64,000 nt of DNA from Progne subis subis. Taxonomy: Eukaryota; Chordata; Aves; Passeriformes; Hirundinidae. The stretch lies in contig JAKJHU010000039.1 in assembly GCA_022316685.1 (NCBI GenBank), forward strand, positions 5,928,532-5,992,531. Direction: 5' to 3'. Position numbers and translations under genes: made by a program. Positions 38,746 through 50,687 of this stretch are shown here, in pieces (position 1 is the first letter of the stretch; each line of letters starts with the position of its first letter). Under the pieces are notes generated by a model. The model saw only the letters and a list, made by a program, of their open reading frames with translations, ran no database searches and was not told where the DNA came from.

Positions 38746-40479
38746 GGATAAGGGAAGAAAGATCTGACAAACATTTTGTTTAATTATCTTGGAGTTTTTT
38801 TGTTGTTTAAAGAATTAATCAGCTGTTCCTAGCCCAAGGGGAGCATTCTGGAGGCAGAGATACACTGCAGAGCAGGTCCTTGCTTCCCATGTCTTTTGTT
38901 TCTTTGTCTATGTTCTGGCAGTCAGAGTTCAGAAGTAGGGAAGTGTACACTGTCTCAGCAGGCGTATGTCTGGCAGAGCTGTTTCAGGAGAAGTGAAAAT
39001 ACGTATGGCTGGGGCAGTTAAGCTGGCTCTAGATCTGTTTTGAACTGTTGGAGTAGTGCCAAGGACCTGGTTCAACTGATAGATTTTGTTTTCATGTTGC
39101 ATAAGCACAAGTAACCTGCAAGACTTGATTATTTTTTTGGTACAGTGGTGAAGTTCAGATAGGATTATTTAAATAGCAACTACAATGCAAACCATCTAAG
39201 CACCTTTTATTTTACCTTAATCACCTTCCTGGGTGCTGCATCCTTGCTTGTTGGCCTTTGGGTTCTGATCTTACAACTGCTCCAGTGTTTTGACATACTG
39301 AGCACTACTGAATCTTCAAAGATTCTGTCCATATTCCTTCAGAAAAATTGCAGATCTTATCCATATTATTTTTATTAGAAAAAATAATCAGGTTTCATAA
39401 TGAACACCAGGGTAATTTTAGTATAATTGAACTTATGTGGGTAACATTCCATCCTTCTGAATATTTTTCATCTTACTGTGATGAAAATTCATTCAATTTC
39501 TTTAGAAGTTCAAACACACTAACAAGCTTTTCTCCTTGCAGACATATTGCAAAGGCTTTAGAACATATTCATCTAGGAAAATAGTTATCTCTTGAAATAC
39601 ATAGTTATTGATTGTCAAAGGAATTAATATATTACACTTAAGTGTAAAGGAAACACCATGTAAGTCAGCTAGGAAACAGTGTGCAAGTCAGCTGACAGAG
39701 ATGGATTTTTATCTTGACTACTGCTGTAGGAGGGAAACATACTTGGATACATATTTCAGATACTTCAAGGCAAATCTCCCTTTGGTGGGACAAGCATATA
39801 CGTACACGAGTCATCTGATACAGAATAAAGCAAAGTTCCTATACGAGCAAAATCCAGACAAAGGGAAAAAACTAGTCTATGCATAAAGCTTTCACTGGCT
39901 CATCTAGTCCCCTTTTTACTCCTCCTTAACTAAATATCTTTAAAACTCTGCGTTAATGTGCTAATGTAGTGTTTACACCTTGTTTCCCAGTGTGTCCACC
40001 TGACAGTTCACAGCACAGCCACTAAACTGATGCCAGAATAACTCTAGTTAAACTAGTTCATGGTCTGGTCTGCATGCAAAGCTTACAATACATCTAAGAG
40101 TAGGATTTAGGAGTAGAATGTGTTAAAAAAAAAATCAGGAAAGTTCTGTTCTGCATTCCCAAACACTGTGAAACCATAACAATTTACAGGAGCTTTTATC
40201 TTTCCCTAAATCCTTATGAACTGATAGTTTACAAAATAAAGAGAGAGAAGAGACAGACTTAATTTTAGAACAAAGGATGGTCACATGCACGAGGTCTATA
40301 CACCATTGAAATATGAATCACTAGTAGATTCATTCTGGTTTAACTGAAGAAACAAAGTCCAAATTATTCCCAGGAGCATTTTGTTGTTTGACCCCCACTG
40401 GAACTGATTACATTTTATGACTCTCAGCAGAAGGACCTCTTAATTTCCGTGAGGTTTTATATATACCACGCACCGATGC

Positions 40480-41130
40480 TAGCACTGGACGTGATCCGGC
40501 TGGTGCAGGAGGAACAGTGCGGCTTACAGCTCTGAACCAAGTGCTGTTTCCTACGCTGTCGGCTAAAGGGGCGGCCAAACCCAGCGCCCATAACCCACAG
40601 GCTTCAAAGCTTTTACCTGGCTTGGAGCCAAGAGACGCTTCCTACCCAATTCTGGCCAAGGCCTGAAAGGTGGGGAGGGCGGTGGGCCTCCCTGGGGCAG
40701 GTGGTGCCCTGCTCCGTGGTGTGCCAGTGGTGCACGACTGCTGTGCAGGGGCCAGCAGCAGCCCCCGCGCTGCCCAGGCTCCCGACCCGCCAGTTGGAGA
40801 CGTGCTGGACGGACGTGCGGAGGAGGCCAAGGTGATGGACTGCCCGCGGCAGCCACAGCCTCGAGCCTCCCTCCTCAGGCAGCAGGCCTGGGCAGTGACG
40901 GCTTCCAGCCCCTGCACACACCTGCAGGTGAGGTGAGCTGCGAGGGCTGTCCCTACTCCTCAGCCCGCTCTGGTAAAGCTTTAACTATCCTCTTTATCCA
41001 GAGGTGAGGGGGTGGACGCCCCACCTGGGACAAGGCCAACCCTCATGGGCAGCTGTGAGGGTCATCCCTCTTACGGCTGCCATGGCTCACTACAGCCCCC
41101 CATATGGATGTCATGGTCCTCTAGAGACCC
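40480..41130. other. Isolated GC-rich, CpG-containing patch
   Basis: A ~650-bp segment clearly richer in G+C and CpG than the AT-rich DNA on both sides. Overlapping frames of about 88-102 codons are open on both strands between 40563 and 40936, as expected of GC-rich DNA. I see no protein family motif or clear exon. It could be a small CpG island (promoter or enhancer of a non-coding transcript), an old LTR, or an isochore blip. Confidence 0.5.
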
Positions 41131-44100
41131 CCATCACTCAACCGCTCATGGTTTAGGTTTACAAAATGTGTAGTTCCCAAAAGTGTTTTTCTTCCAGATC
41201 CCACTGTTAGTGCCAAAATCTACCCAAATCCCACTGACAGGCCAACCTGCGAAGTGGTGCCCAGCAGGGTGGCAATGTCAGCCTAACAGAAATTAATGGT
41301 AGTGAATAAACCTCCTCTGGCAGCATTTCCTCATTCACACAGTTGGACTGAGCTTCACCAGATGAAGAGCACTGCTTCCATTTGGTTCTTCAAAGCTGTT
41401 TGGAAAGTCACCATTTTTTGTAACCAGGTTTCACATGAACGTTAAGAATAATCCATATGTGTTGGACTCAGAGATGGGCTGTACTCACAGGCTGTTGCAG
41501 AACTCATTGAGGATCCCACCATCGGCACAGACATGAGCTGTGTTTCCTGGAATACCTTTCCCTTTCCTCCTCCTGATTTTTCGACAAACTGACCTCCTGC
41601 CAAGGAGATCCTTTTAGATGGTGTGAAAGAATTATTATTGGGGGCGAGGGGAGGGGGAGGAAGTGTTTCATTTCAACTTGTGTCAGCTGCTAAACGTTAT
41701 CCAAGCATGTACGCATGCAATATGCACAAGTATTAGATAATGCTGAGGTTGTAACTCCTTTTGCTGCTAAACTCTCAGTTGCACAACAGGCAAGAAATGG
41801 AGAATTGAGGTCATGCACATGCCTTGCATGGTTAAAAACCTACCTATGAATCAGGAAATTCTCTTACCGACCTGCATTTTGTCACAGAGGCCCGACTCAT
41901 ATCCACTCACAAACATTAGAAAATAAAATCAAGGCAATCCAGGGCAGTAATGGGAAGGCATGGACATTTTTAAACTTGATCTGACCTTTTAAACCTTTCT
42001 TTTTGGTACTGACTTTAGTGGGGATACTTACCGGGATAAGGTGTAAAATAAATACCTTGCACATTTTCTCCCTTTTCTCATTATCAGATGCATTGATTTC
42101 CCTGTACCTCAAATGAGTCAGCGGTACGGAGTGTAACTGAAAGCTATTTTTAAGGAGGGGTCTTATCCACTGCATCCAATAAGGACTGGGCAGAGCTGTA
42201 GGTAACTTTCTTTTTGCACTAAAGGTAGCTTGCCGTTAAAAGTAACTTTCTGATTTCTGGGGCCAATACAGGGGTTAGTATGCTGGTTTAAGTGTTCCTG
42301 TCTCTGTAAATCTGGGTTTACATGTAATGTTTTACAACATTCTGTAATTATAACAAGGATGCAAACTTTTAAATGTATTTTAGGCTGAGATATTTATACC
42401 AATTCAACCCTAAACATGGGTACATTTAGAGATATATAATTATACACTGAATCACTAGAAAGTGTTCCTAAGGAACAATAAACTATGTGCATATAAGCAT
42501 TTTTGCAACTCTACATCTGTGTCCACACTGTAGTCCATAAATTCCATGTGTGAAGGTAGCCTTAGGATTGCCCTTGCCTTTGCTTTTCATCTAAGTACTT
42601 CTTGGATGACTGGAAATTAAAACTGAAATAATTGTTGGTTCTTAATTCATAAGGTTCTGAAACTAGCAATTTCATTCTATCAATTGTGCACTAAATTGGT
42701 ATACTGGTAACAAAAATTTTCCTCCTTGCTATGAATGCTTAGCAACTGTATGGTAACAATCCAAATAACTTTCCAGCTGTCCTAAGTCTTACAAGGAGAG
42801 CAAAACTAAAGTACACACCAATTTACAAACTTTAAAGTTTGTTTCCTTTAGTTCTGCTCTACATGCATGCTTTATATAAAGCAGACATATTTACGAGTGC
42901 CTGACTTTTAAGAAATGTAGAAATTCTGTCAGTATCTCACTTTCCCTTGGGTGTGAGGCCCCAGCACGGGTATTTTGGACAGTGGTGTCCGCCTAAAACG
43001 TGTCCGTCCCTGGATCTGTGGGAGAACAGAGAATGATCATTTGGGTTTGAGCCTGAGGAGCACTCCTTTCAGAGCATTTCTCTGGAGTGTAGCATTCCCC
43101 TAAGGATTATATTCTGTGGTTGTGATGTAGTATGGTTGGGTCCCTTCCAGAGGTAGGACTCAGCAGGAGTCCTGTAAAAGCATGACATCAAAACTGAAGC
43201 CTGCTTTGTACACAAAGCGAGCTACCAGTGTACTCCAGCCCATGTCTACCTTGGCTGAAGTGGTCTGAGCATGAGCAGAAGCATCGTGGTGGGGCTGTTC
43301 CACCTGGACACACCATGACTCACCCATGCATTGTCAAGTGGGGAAACATCCAGAGTCTTCATCAGCCAGCTACTCTTTCTTTCCACTTCTGCTCTTATCT
43401 GGGATCAACCACCAGAAGAATGCCTGGATAGTAACCCTCTTTTGCCCTAGCTTTTAAGGTCTTCTGTTAGAGATGAGTATCAAGAGAGAAGAAAATAAGG
43501 TGGAGGCCAAAGGAGTCTCATATTAAAGGGAGAAGTCAGAATACCGGTCACAGTTGTGAGTCATCACATTTGTCAAATGAATGACTCAAAGAAAATCCAG
43601 CATCGTCTGTATTAGATTGAGCAGATGTATATGCTTCAGATTGACTCACCACTGTAAACTCTGACTAAATAACCCAGATCAGCTACTGGGCCAACTTCTC
43701 TTCATGTGCTCCTCAAAAGAAATTGCACTGCATGGGATCATTTCAGTATGTGAGTGGGTTTGTCTAATCTCAGCGACAAAACCCCAACAAAAACCAAAAC
43801 CAACCAACCAACCAAATACGTTAGGACTATATAGTCATATAATAAAATCACAGAGCAACATCCTTGAAATGATTTGTTCTATTATAGCTCATCACTAGAC
43901 AGAGAGGTGTTCAATATAAGCATGCAAACTTAGTAAATGGCAGGTTAGTATTATGCAGCTTGAGAGTTTCCAATCTTAAATTTGACTGTACAAAGAATAT
44001 TTTAATAATACAGACCTAGGTTTCAAGCAGGCTGATGCAGGATATTTAAGTCTATCGGAAAATGCCATACATTGCTCCAGTAGTGACAATGTGCATATGT

Positions 44101-47100
44101 AGCAAAAATTAGCAAATCTGCCCATCATTCATTCATTCTTTCGAATTCCTTAATCAGCCATCATTCATTCTAAATATGTTAGCAATAGAAATTCAGCATA
44201 TTTTAGCGTAAGAAAATTACAGTAGTGTCAATACTCTGTATCCTGTGCACTACAACTGTAAGAGAGAAAATGCAGTAGGCAATCCTCTCAGAGTTTAAGC
44301 TGGTTTCAGAGACACTATTAGGAAATGAATAGTGGTTTCACAACATCATTTTATCATTTTGTAACCAGGTTAGAGGCCAATCATACATGGTCATTGCTGT
44401 AAAGTAGATAAGGTCAGAGTTCCTCCCCACTAGTATAAAGTTATCAGCTTAAATACCTTTAATAGTATTTTCTGAGAGAGAAAAAATAGGATATAATTAA
44501 ATTTTAAAGGAAAGTATCTCTTAATTTCTAGAGTTGCAAACATGCAATATCCATACAAAGAATTGAGAACCATATGTCTAAATCCTATTAAACTGTGAAA
44601 AAAAAATTAAGAAGGTGGAATGCCTTTCCACAGAATGAATCCAGTGATTTAAGAAACATCCCAGTGCTCCCCAAAGGCTTGTTGAGGGATGAGCTCTGCT
44701 GTACTGGGTGTTCTTTAAGCTCAACAAGGGCCAAAGCAGACTCTGGCCGCAACTTACTGCCCTCTGTGATAGCAACAGACCCAACAATTATGCCTGCATT
44801 TGCAACTGTGGAATGTCTGTCTTAACATTATTAAGAAACTACCAAAAATTCATTGTCAATAGGGATTGATTCTTTATGTTTATTTGTGACTTGTGAATGC
44901 ACCAAAGTAATGAATGCATCCAGCAGCTTCAGAATAAGGAACCTCTTGTTCTTGTGATTACAGAACTACTTTAAAAGCATGTTGAAATATAACTGCACCA
45001 GAATGAAAGAAAGATTAAATGTGTTGTGCAAAGTCATGTGTACTTCTTCCGTGGTTTCTTTTTTTGACTGAAGAATGTTATTTATAAGTGAGTATGTTAT
45101 TAAATACTGAACATAGTGCTTACAGCCAGTAAAAGACAATAGACCAAATGTTACTGTTACCCACAGCTGGATTGATATAACTAGCACATTTGCTCACGTA
45201 GTTTAAAGTCTAAATAAAGACATATGATCAAAAGAGTGAATTGACTTAGCAAGGTGACAGAGAAAAGGCAAAAGGTGAAAAAAAGCTGTATCAGTAAGTT
45301 ATAAAATGCTTAACTGGATAAATATTTTGCTGGGTGCCTTAAGCTTTAAAAAAGTGATCTATGGTTAATGTTTACATTACAGAAATTAAGGATTTTCAAA
45401 CCAGCATTTTGAATGGAAAGGGATGACACTAGTCCCCCAAAATCTACTCACTGCATTAAATTGAGCCAATGCTTATATATATGTTATACTTCTCCCTTTA
45501 TATATGATCCAGTAAACTGGAAAAAAGGTAGGCATCATTGGTATAATGTCATTTGACAGAACAGCTCACTAGCAATCTATCATTTACACATTTTCACATT
45601 TATCTTTTCAACCATATGTTTTTTACAAAAGTTAGAGTTGAGAGCCTAGCATACCATTCAAGGTCCAAGGATGTTCTTTATGAAGAATTTTTTTTTTCTC
45701 TAACTTCAGCAAAACCTTGAGAGAACAAAGTGGCAATTTTGGAGAAAAATAAAAAGAACAAAAAAAAGCAAGAGAACAAGTGGCTAAACACGTTGCAGAA
45801 AATACTCTCCCAGCTGCATGATAATATAGATAAAACTGAGTAAAAATTCTCCTTTTGCACTGTTCCAAGTATATGATCTGGACAAATATTAGTTATTCCA
45901 ACATAAATTTAAGTGTGATTTCAAAGTGACAATCCTTTAGTAAAATATTGCATGTGCTCTACTTTTTCCAGAAAAACAGCAGTCATATATGGAATTATTT
46001 TGTAACGGATGTAGTTGAATAAAAATTTGGAGCATCTTTGTGTAAAGCAGTTCTTGATAGTTTAAAGAGGGGAAGAAATAGGATAAGGAAATGAATTTGT
46101 AATACTGGAAGGATCCAGTGAAAAAGAAAATTTTCTAATTGTGGGGAGCTTTGATGGAGCAACTGGGCAGGGGTGGGGGAGGCTGTCCAAAGCCTGGGTT
46201 GATTCTGTCCCTAGGAAATTGTTCTAGCCTTGTAAAGCATAGAGACCAAGTGTTTTGTTAGATTTTATGTTCCAAATACAACTATTTTTAAAGTTCTATG
46301 AATGAGAACTGCAATCTCCCTGACTAGAGAACTATGTTTAATATATCTGTCAATGTATAAGTAATCTTCTAACAAGAAAGCAGCTTCATTTTTGCTGTTT
46401 TGTGGTAAAATCCACATCAACAACCCCACTGAATGTTACCAATCATCCCTATTCCAGCATCTTGAATTGAAACTACTTTCAGTAATTTGTAAAAAGTCCC
46501 AAATTATTGCAAAGATTAAACATATTGTTAAAATAAAATAAATATTCCTGTGGAAGGAAAGTAAGTAATTTTTCTGATGTTTCAGAATTATTTTATTTTG
46601 ATTTCTCAATACCCACTTAGTAGAGCTTTAGCTGTCATCATAAAAACTTGTTCTAGGTCCTGCTGACCTTATTGGAAGAAGAACCAGAGCCAGGATTTGT
46701 AGATTTGTAGATTTTAAAGAACAAAGGTGAAAACTAAATGAACTGCTGCTCTCTGTCCTAAGAATACGAACACACAGTGCAACCCTATTACTCAGTGAGG
46801 ATCTGTTCAAGAGAAAATCACTGAGGGAATAATGAGGGGGGAAGAACATGAGGAGGAGGAAGAGGTGAGAAGAAAAGAGAAAGAGGGCAAGAGAGAGCAA
46901 AGAGGAAAAGGGAATTTGCTTTTGATGTCACAGTTCTATCAGCTCATGCATTTTTCATGGATACCAACTAGTGCTAAAATAATGCTGTGCTGACAATACA
47001 AGCATGAAAAAAAGCAGCCAGGTTCCCAAACATTACGATACTGGCTTAAAAATAAGATTTAAAAAATTTGACACTCAAAGATTTTCTTTCCCTTCTAATT

Positions 47101-48059
47101 CGTAAGCCTTTTGGGGCTGTATATTTCAGCATTTCTCTCAAACTTGAGATTTAGGGATGTAATTATTTTTAAGATGACCTGAGGTTTGAATTTAATTGCA
47201 TCTGCTGAAGACCTTAAAACAAAGCTAAGTATTGCAAAATCGCTGCAACTCTAAGAGCTGGCAACACTAAATGTCATAAGCATGGTGTACTATATAGTTT
47301 TGAGGCAAAGTAGACAAAACTTACCAGATGTTAGATACAAGCACATTAACACAAGTAGCATTTGTGCCCTTTGCTAGAAAGAAATTAAAAACTGAGAGGG
47401 AAGCCAGCTGGTAAATGAAAATTGGGACTTGGGAGTTAACCTGGTTTGCAATTCAAGCTTTGTAAACTTAATTTGAGGAAGTGAACATTAACATTTCTCA
47501 GTGCTTTTGTTTAAAACATGATCTTTCTAAAAGAAAGTAATTAATGGATTGTGTGTACACATTCTGTAAGGTTTTAGTCACACATGCTACAGCACTGCCC
47601 ATTGCTGTCTTAACTTGCACAAGAAAGCAAACCATGCACAGGTGCAGGAAACAGCACAGGACCTTTATTTGCAGTAACGGCATTTTCAGTTGAATTATAA
47701 TTAAGGTATCAGCCTTCAGACATTAATCACCTTAATAGTTCAAAGGACTTTCTACAGTTATTCTGTCGATTTTTTATATAAACGCTGCACTTAGTTGTGA
47801 TGAATTATAATGGATGTGGACTTTCTGTGGTTTTTGTCTTCCAAGCTGGCTAGCAGTCTTAGGAATACAGTTAATTTAATACTCCAGTTTTAATTACCAA
47901 TGACACTGTAAATGCATTAGTGTTTTTAAAAAAAAAGTAATGAAAAATGAATATGCTAATTAAACCATTTGATGACTATTTCGGTGAACTGGAAGAAAAA
48001 GCAATGTTAGGGGGCCCACGTACAACCTTCATGCTCATCTTAATCATATATAATCGCAC
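41131..48059. other. Intergenic DNA, last third, before the CpG island
   Basis: About 7 kb of AT-rich DNA with no supported gene. The purine tract at 46832-46913 is the only clear structure. Frames are short and unrelated to known families as far as I can tell. Distal regulatory elements of BAZ1A could lie here but nothing in the sequence proves it. Confidence 0.6.
46832..46913. repeat. Purine-rich (GA) tract
   Basis: About 80 bases almost purely A and G on the + strand, with few interruptions. Such polypurine/polypyrimidine tracts can form triplex (H-DNA) structure. Confidence 0.88.
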
Positions 48060-48733
48060 TTTCTGCAAAATACAGCCGCACGCCCCCGCACGCGCCGACA
48101 GCACTGTGGCTCGGGGGCTGTAAGTGAGAGAGCGACGTGCCCGGCCCTGCACTGTCAAACGCCGAAATCCGCTGGGGATCAGCCCCGCAGGAGACGCGCC
48201 GGGGCCCCTGATCGCAGGGCAGGTACGAAGGGCAAAGGCGGGTAGCTCCGGGGCCGAGCGGTGGGTCTCGCCGGGGCCGGCGGTCTCACAACTGCTCGGC
48301 GGCCCCTCGGCACCGGCTGCCGACGCCGCTGGCGGAGGCGCGGGCGGGGAGCACCGCTCGCCGCAGGCTCGGCCGCCCCGCCGAGCCGTGACCGCCGTGC
48401 CCCGGTCGCTGCGCTTATGCCGCCCGCAGCACGGCCCGACCCGGCCCGACCCGGCCCGGGCGCAGCGCCGCGCGGAGAGAGTCTTTCCCCCCCGGGCAGC
48501 CGGGCTGGGCCCACCCCCCGCACCGGAGGTCTCCGGCTGATAATTCAAAAATGGAGGATGCGCCCTCTCAGCCATTAATTAATAATGTAGCTCGCTGTCT
48601 TCCTGTGTGACACACGCTGGAAGGCACCGAGCGGCCAATAAAGATGTAGGGGAGAGCAGGGGAAGGCTCCTCCCCGCAGCTCTTCCTGATTGAGGGCTTG
48701 AAGAAGTAGATCAAAAACTTCCCAGGAGCCGGC

Positions 48734-48748
48734 GGGGGGGGGGGGGGG
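48734..48748. repeat. poly(G) run, 15 nt
   Basis: Fifteen G in a row inside the CpG island, about 850 bp upstream of the BAZ1A ATG. Capable of G-quadruplex formation and prone to sequencing length error. Confidence 0.9.
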
Positions 48749-49551
48749 ACTGAGGAAAGGGAAGAAACGCGGCGAGGGGGACCGCGCTCCTCACCGACCG
48801 AGCAGCGAGCGCAGCCTGCGGCCGTACCAGGTGGGCAGGAGGGCAGGGAGCCCCGCAGCTCCCGCTGGACAGGCCGGAGGCCGGGCTGCCCCCCGCGCCG
48901 CGGCCGCGCTGTCCCGCGGCGGCGGAGCCCGGCAGCCACTGGGCCGGGGCGAGGAGCGGGACGGGAAGGGCGAGGACCCCAGTTCGGCAGCGACCCGGCA
49001 GGGAGGGAAGGAGGGAGATAAGTGGTCGGCGCTGCCCCTCCTGGGTGTTTGCTTTGCGGAGAGGAGGTGGAGGCGGAGGCGGCGGGGGAGTGGAAGTTGG
49101 TGTCCGGCCCGGCGTGTGTGGGTCAGAGGCGGGGGAAAGGGGGTGACCCGAAGGCAGGGGCGCCGCAGGAGACAAAGCGCGGCCGGGGTATCCCCGAGCC
49201 GAGCACGTTGCGCGGCTGGCGCGGGGGTTGCCGCCTCCGCCCGCCGCTCGGCGTCATGGCCCCATTGTGAGGCGGGCGGAGGCGGAGGAAGGTGCCGCCG
49301 TTGGTCCGCGCGCAGTCCCAGGCAGGCAACGGCGTGTCGGGCACACAAAAGGCTCCGCCGAGCCGCCTGCCGCCGCTCCCGCTCGCTCCTGCCTCGGCTC
49401 TCCCGGGAGGAGGGACACGCCGGGCCCGCTCCCTCCTCCCCGGGTTGGTGGGCACCGCTGCCTCGCTTAATCTCTCTGTGGTTTTTTGTGGTGTTTTTTT
49501 AAAAATTATTATTTTTATTATTATTATTTATTTTCCCCCCTACCCCTGAAG

Positions 49552-49588
49552 CCGATCCTGGGGTAGGAAGAGAGCCGGGAGCGGGGCG
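49552..49588 (+). promoter_or_regulatory. BAZ1A: Probable 5' UTR end of BAZ1A, preceded by a splice-acceptor-like site
   Basis: An AT-rich block (49497-49530) and a pyrimidine tract (TTTTCCCCCCTACCCCTGAAG) end in AG at 49550-49551, 37 bases before the ATG. This looks like an intron end inside the CpG island. A non-coding first exon would then lie upstream; possible donors are CAG|GTACGA near 48221 and GCT|GTAAGT near 48119. An alternative is that the UTR is continuous with the promoter. The context of the ATG (GGGGCGATGC) is acceptable but not optimal Kozak. Confidence 0.5.
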
Positions 49589-49701
49589 ATGCCGCTGCTG
49601 CACCGAAAGCCCTTCGTGAGGGTGAAGCCCCCCGCCGACCTCCGGCCGGACGAGCGTGTTTTCTACTGCAGGGTCACTAACGAGATCTTCAGGAACTACG
49701 A
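49589..49701 (+). CDS. BAZ1A: BAZ1A (ACF1) first coding exon
   Basis: The ATG at 49589 opens MPLLHRKPFVRVKPPADLRP, then DERVFYCRVTNEIFRNY, and the exon stops after two bases of the next codon (GA) at donor GTAAGA. I recognise this as the N-terminus of BAZ1A, the non-catalytic subunit that pairs with the SNF2H/SMARCA5 ATPase in ACF and CHRAC. These complexes space nucleosomes in the nucleus. The segment starts the WAC domain, which binds DNA. The split GAT codon is completed by exon 56536 to give YDDFFER, as in the vertebrate protein. Confidence 0.96.
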
Positions 49702-50666
49702 GTAAGATACAGCCCCGTGTCGGTGTCCGCGTCCCTATGTCCGTCATGCGCGTCTCCGCCGACCCCCCCGCGCTCCGGCGGCGGCGGGCAGGGAGCGCCT
49801 GGAGCCCCAACGACTCTGACACCTGGGCGGGCAGGCAGGGAGGAAAGGGGATTCCCCGGATCGCTGCGGGGAGCCTTGCCGGGGGGTGTGAGGGGGGACC
49901 GTGGCTGGCGCCGAGCCTGTGCCTTCGCGAGGGGGGTGGGGGAAGAGAGGGAGGATCTCTTGCCTGGGGCAGAGGGAATCCCTGCCCCTCCTCGGCGGGG
50001 GTACCCCGCAGCCCCCTTCACCCGCGGGGAAGGAAGACAGCCGGCTCCTATCCCCCTCCTTCTCTCGCTCCTTCCGCGGTGTCGCCCCTGCCTCCGCCGG
50101 GGAAGTGAAAGTTGCGCGTGTGGGAGGCGGCGGGCGGCAACGAGTGTCTGCCGGGCTCGGGCTCTCCCTCCCGTCCGCCCCCGCCGGCAGCCGCGTGTCG
50201 AAGGCGCACGGCGCTAGGCCGCCCCGCGGAAGGGGCCGCGCCGGGCCCGCGTTCGCCTTCAGCCGGCGCAGCGGGGCCCGGCATGTGCCGGTCGCCCTAT
50301 TGTTGTGGTGACGGCCGGGCGAGGGGCACCGGCTGCCGGGCCCGCTGGTCTCCCCGGCCGGCTCCCGCCGTGGTTAACCCCTTACTGCCGGCCCTCACCG
50401 CGCCGCCCAGGGCCGCGGTCGCCCCGCCTCCGCGGGGAGCCGCCGGCTGATCCGGTTGGAAATGGCCGGCGGGGGAGCTCGGCGCGGGCGCGGGGTCGCT
50501 GCACCTGTCCGGCGGGGTAGGGGTCCCGCCGCCGGAGCCCTCCCGTGCCGGCCGGCCGGGCGGCACAGCCGGGGGTTAAACCCCGCCTGAAGCCCAGCGA
50601 GCGCACCTGTCCCCTTAGGAGCTTTTTTTTTTTGCTAGTGCGGCTTATCGCTCTTTCCATCCCCTC

Positions 50667-50687
50667 TTTTTTTTTTTTTTTTTTTTT
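50667..50687. repeat. poly(T) tract, 21 nt
   Basis: Uninterrupted T run just beyond the right edge of the CpG island, in BAZ1A intron 1. Confidence 0.95.

Larger units (their letters stand above)
27471..40479. other. Intergenic DNA, middle third
   Basis: About 13 kb with no supported gene. It holds a sense-oriented CR1 tail near 27708, a T run at 28876, two palindromic elements at 30531 and 30967, an A/C-rich tract at 35207 and A runs at 37926 and 38728. Overlapping open frames on both strands between 32753 and 33343 have no recognisable domain. Nothing else is definable. Confidence 0.6.
48060..50590 (+). promoter_or_regulatory. BAZ1A: CpG island promoter of BAZ1A
   Basis: About 2.5 kb of dense CpG and very high G+C in an otherwise AT-rich window, ending in coding intron 1. 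It covers the first coding exon. There is no convincing TATA box near the ATG, as usual for a housekeeping chromatin gene. Visible possible elements are a CCAAT within GCGGCCAATAAAG near 48632, an AAAATGGAGG YY1-like site near 48547, and several GC boxes. A 15-G run at 48734-48748 could form a G-quadruplex. The width of the island to the left of the ATG leaves room for a divergent transcript on the minus strand. Confidence 0.88.

Noticed and set aside
39608..39886. 92-codon + strand frame
   Set aside because: It has no recognisable motif, no flanking splice signals in phase with another frame, and no CpG promoter nearby.
47976..50660. Many long open frames on both strands (up to 223 codons) in the CpG island
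   Set aside because: Stop codons are rare in very GC-rich DNA. The frames are Arg/Pro/Gly/Ala-rich shadows of one another; only the BAZ1A frame from 49589 matches a protein family.
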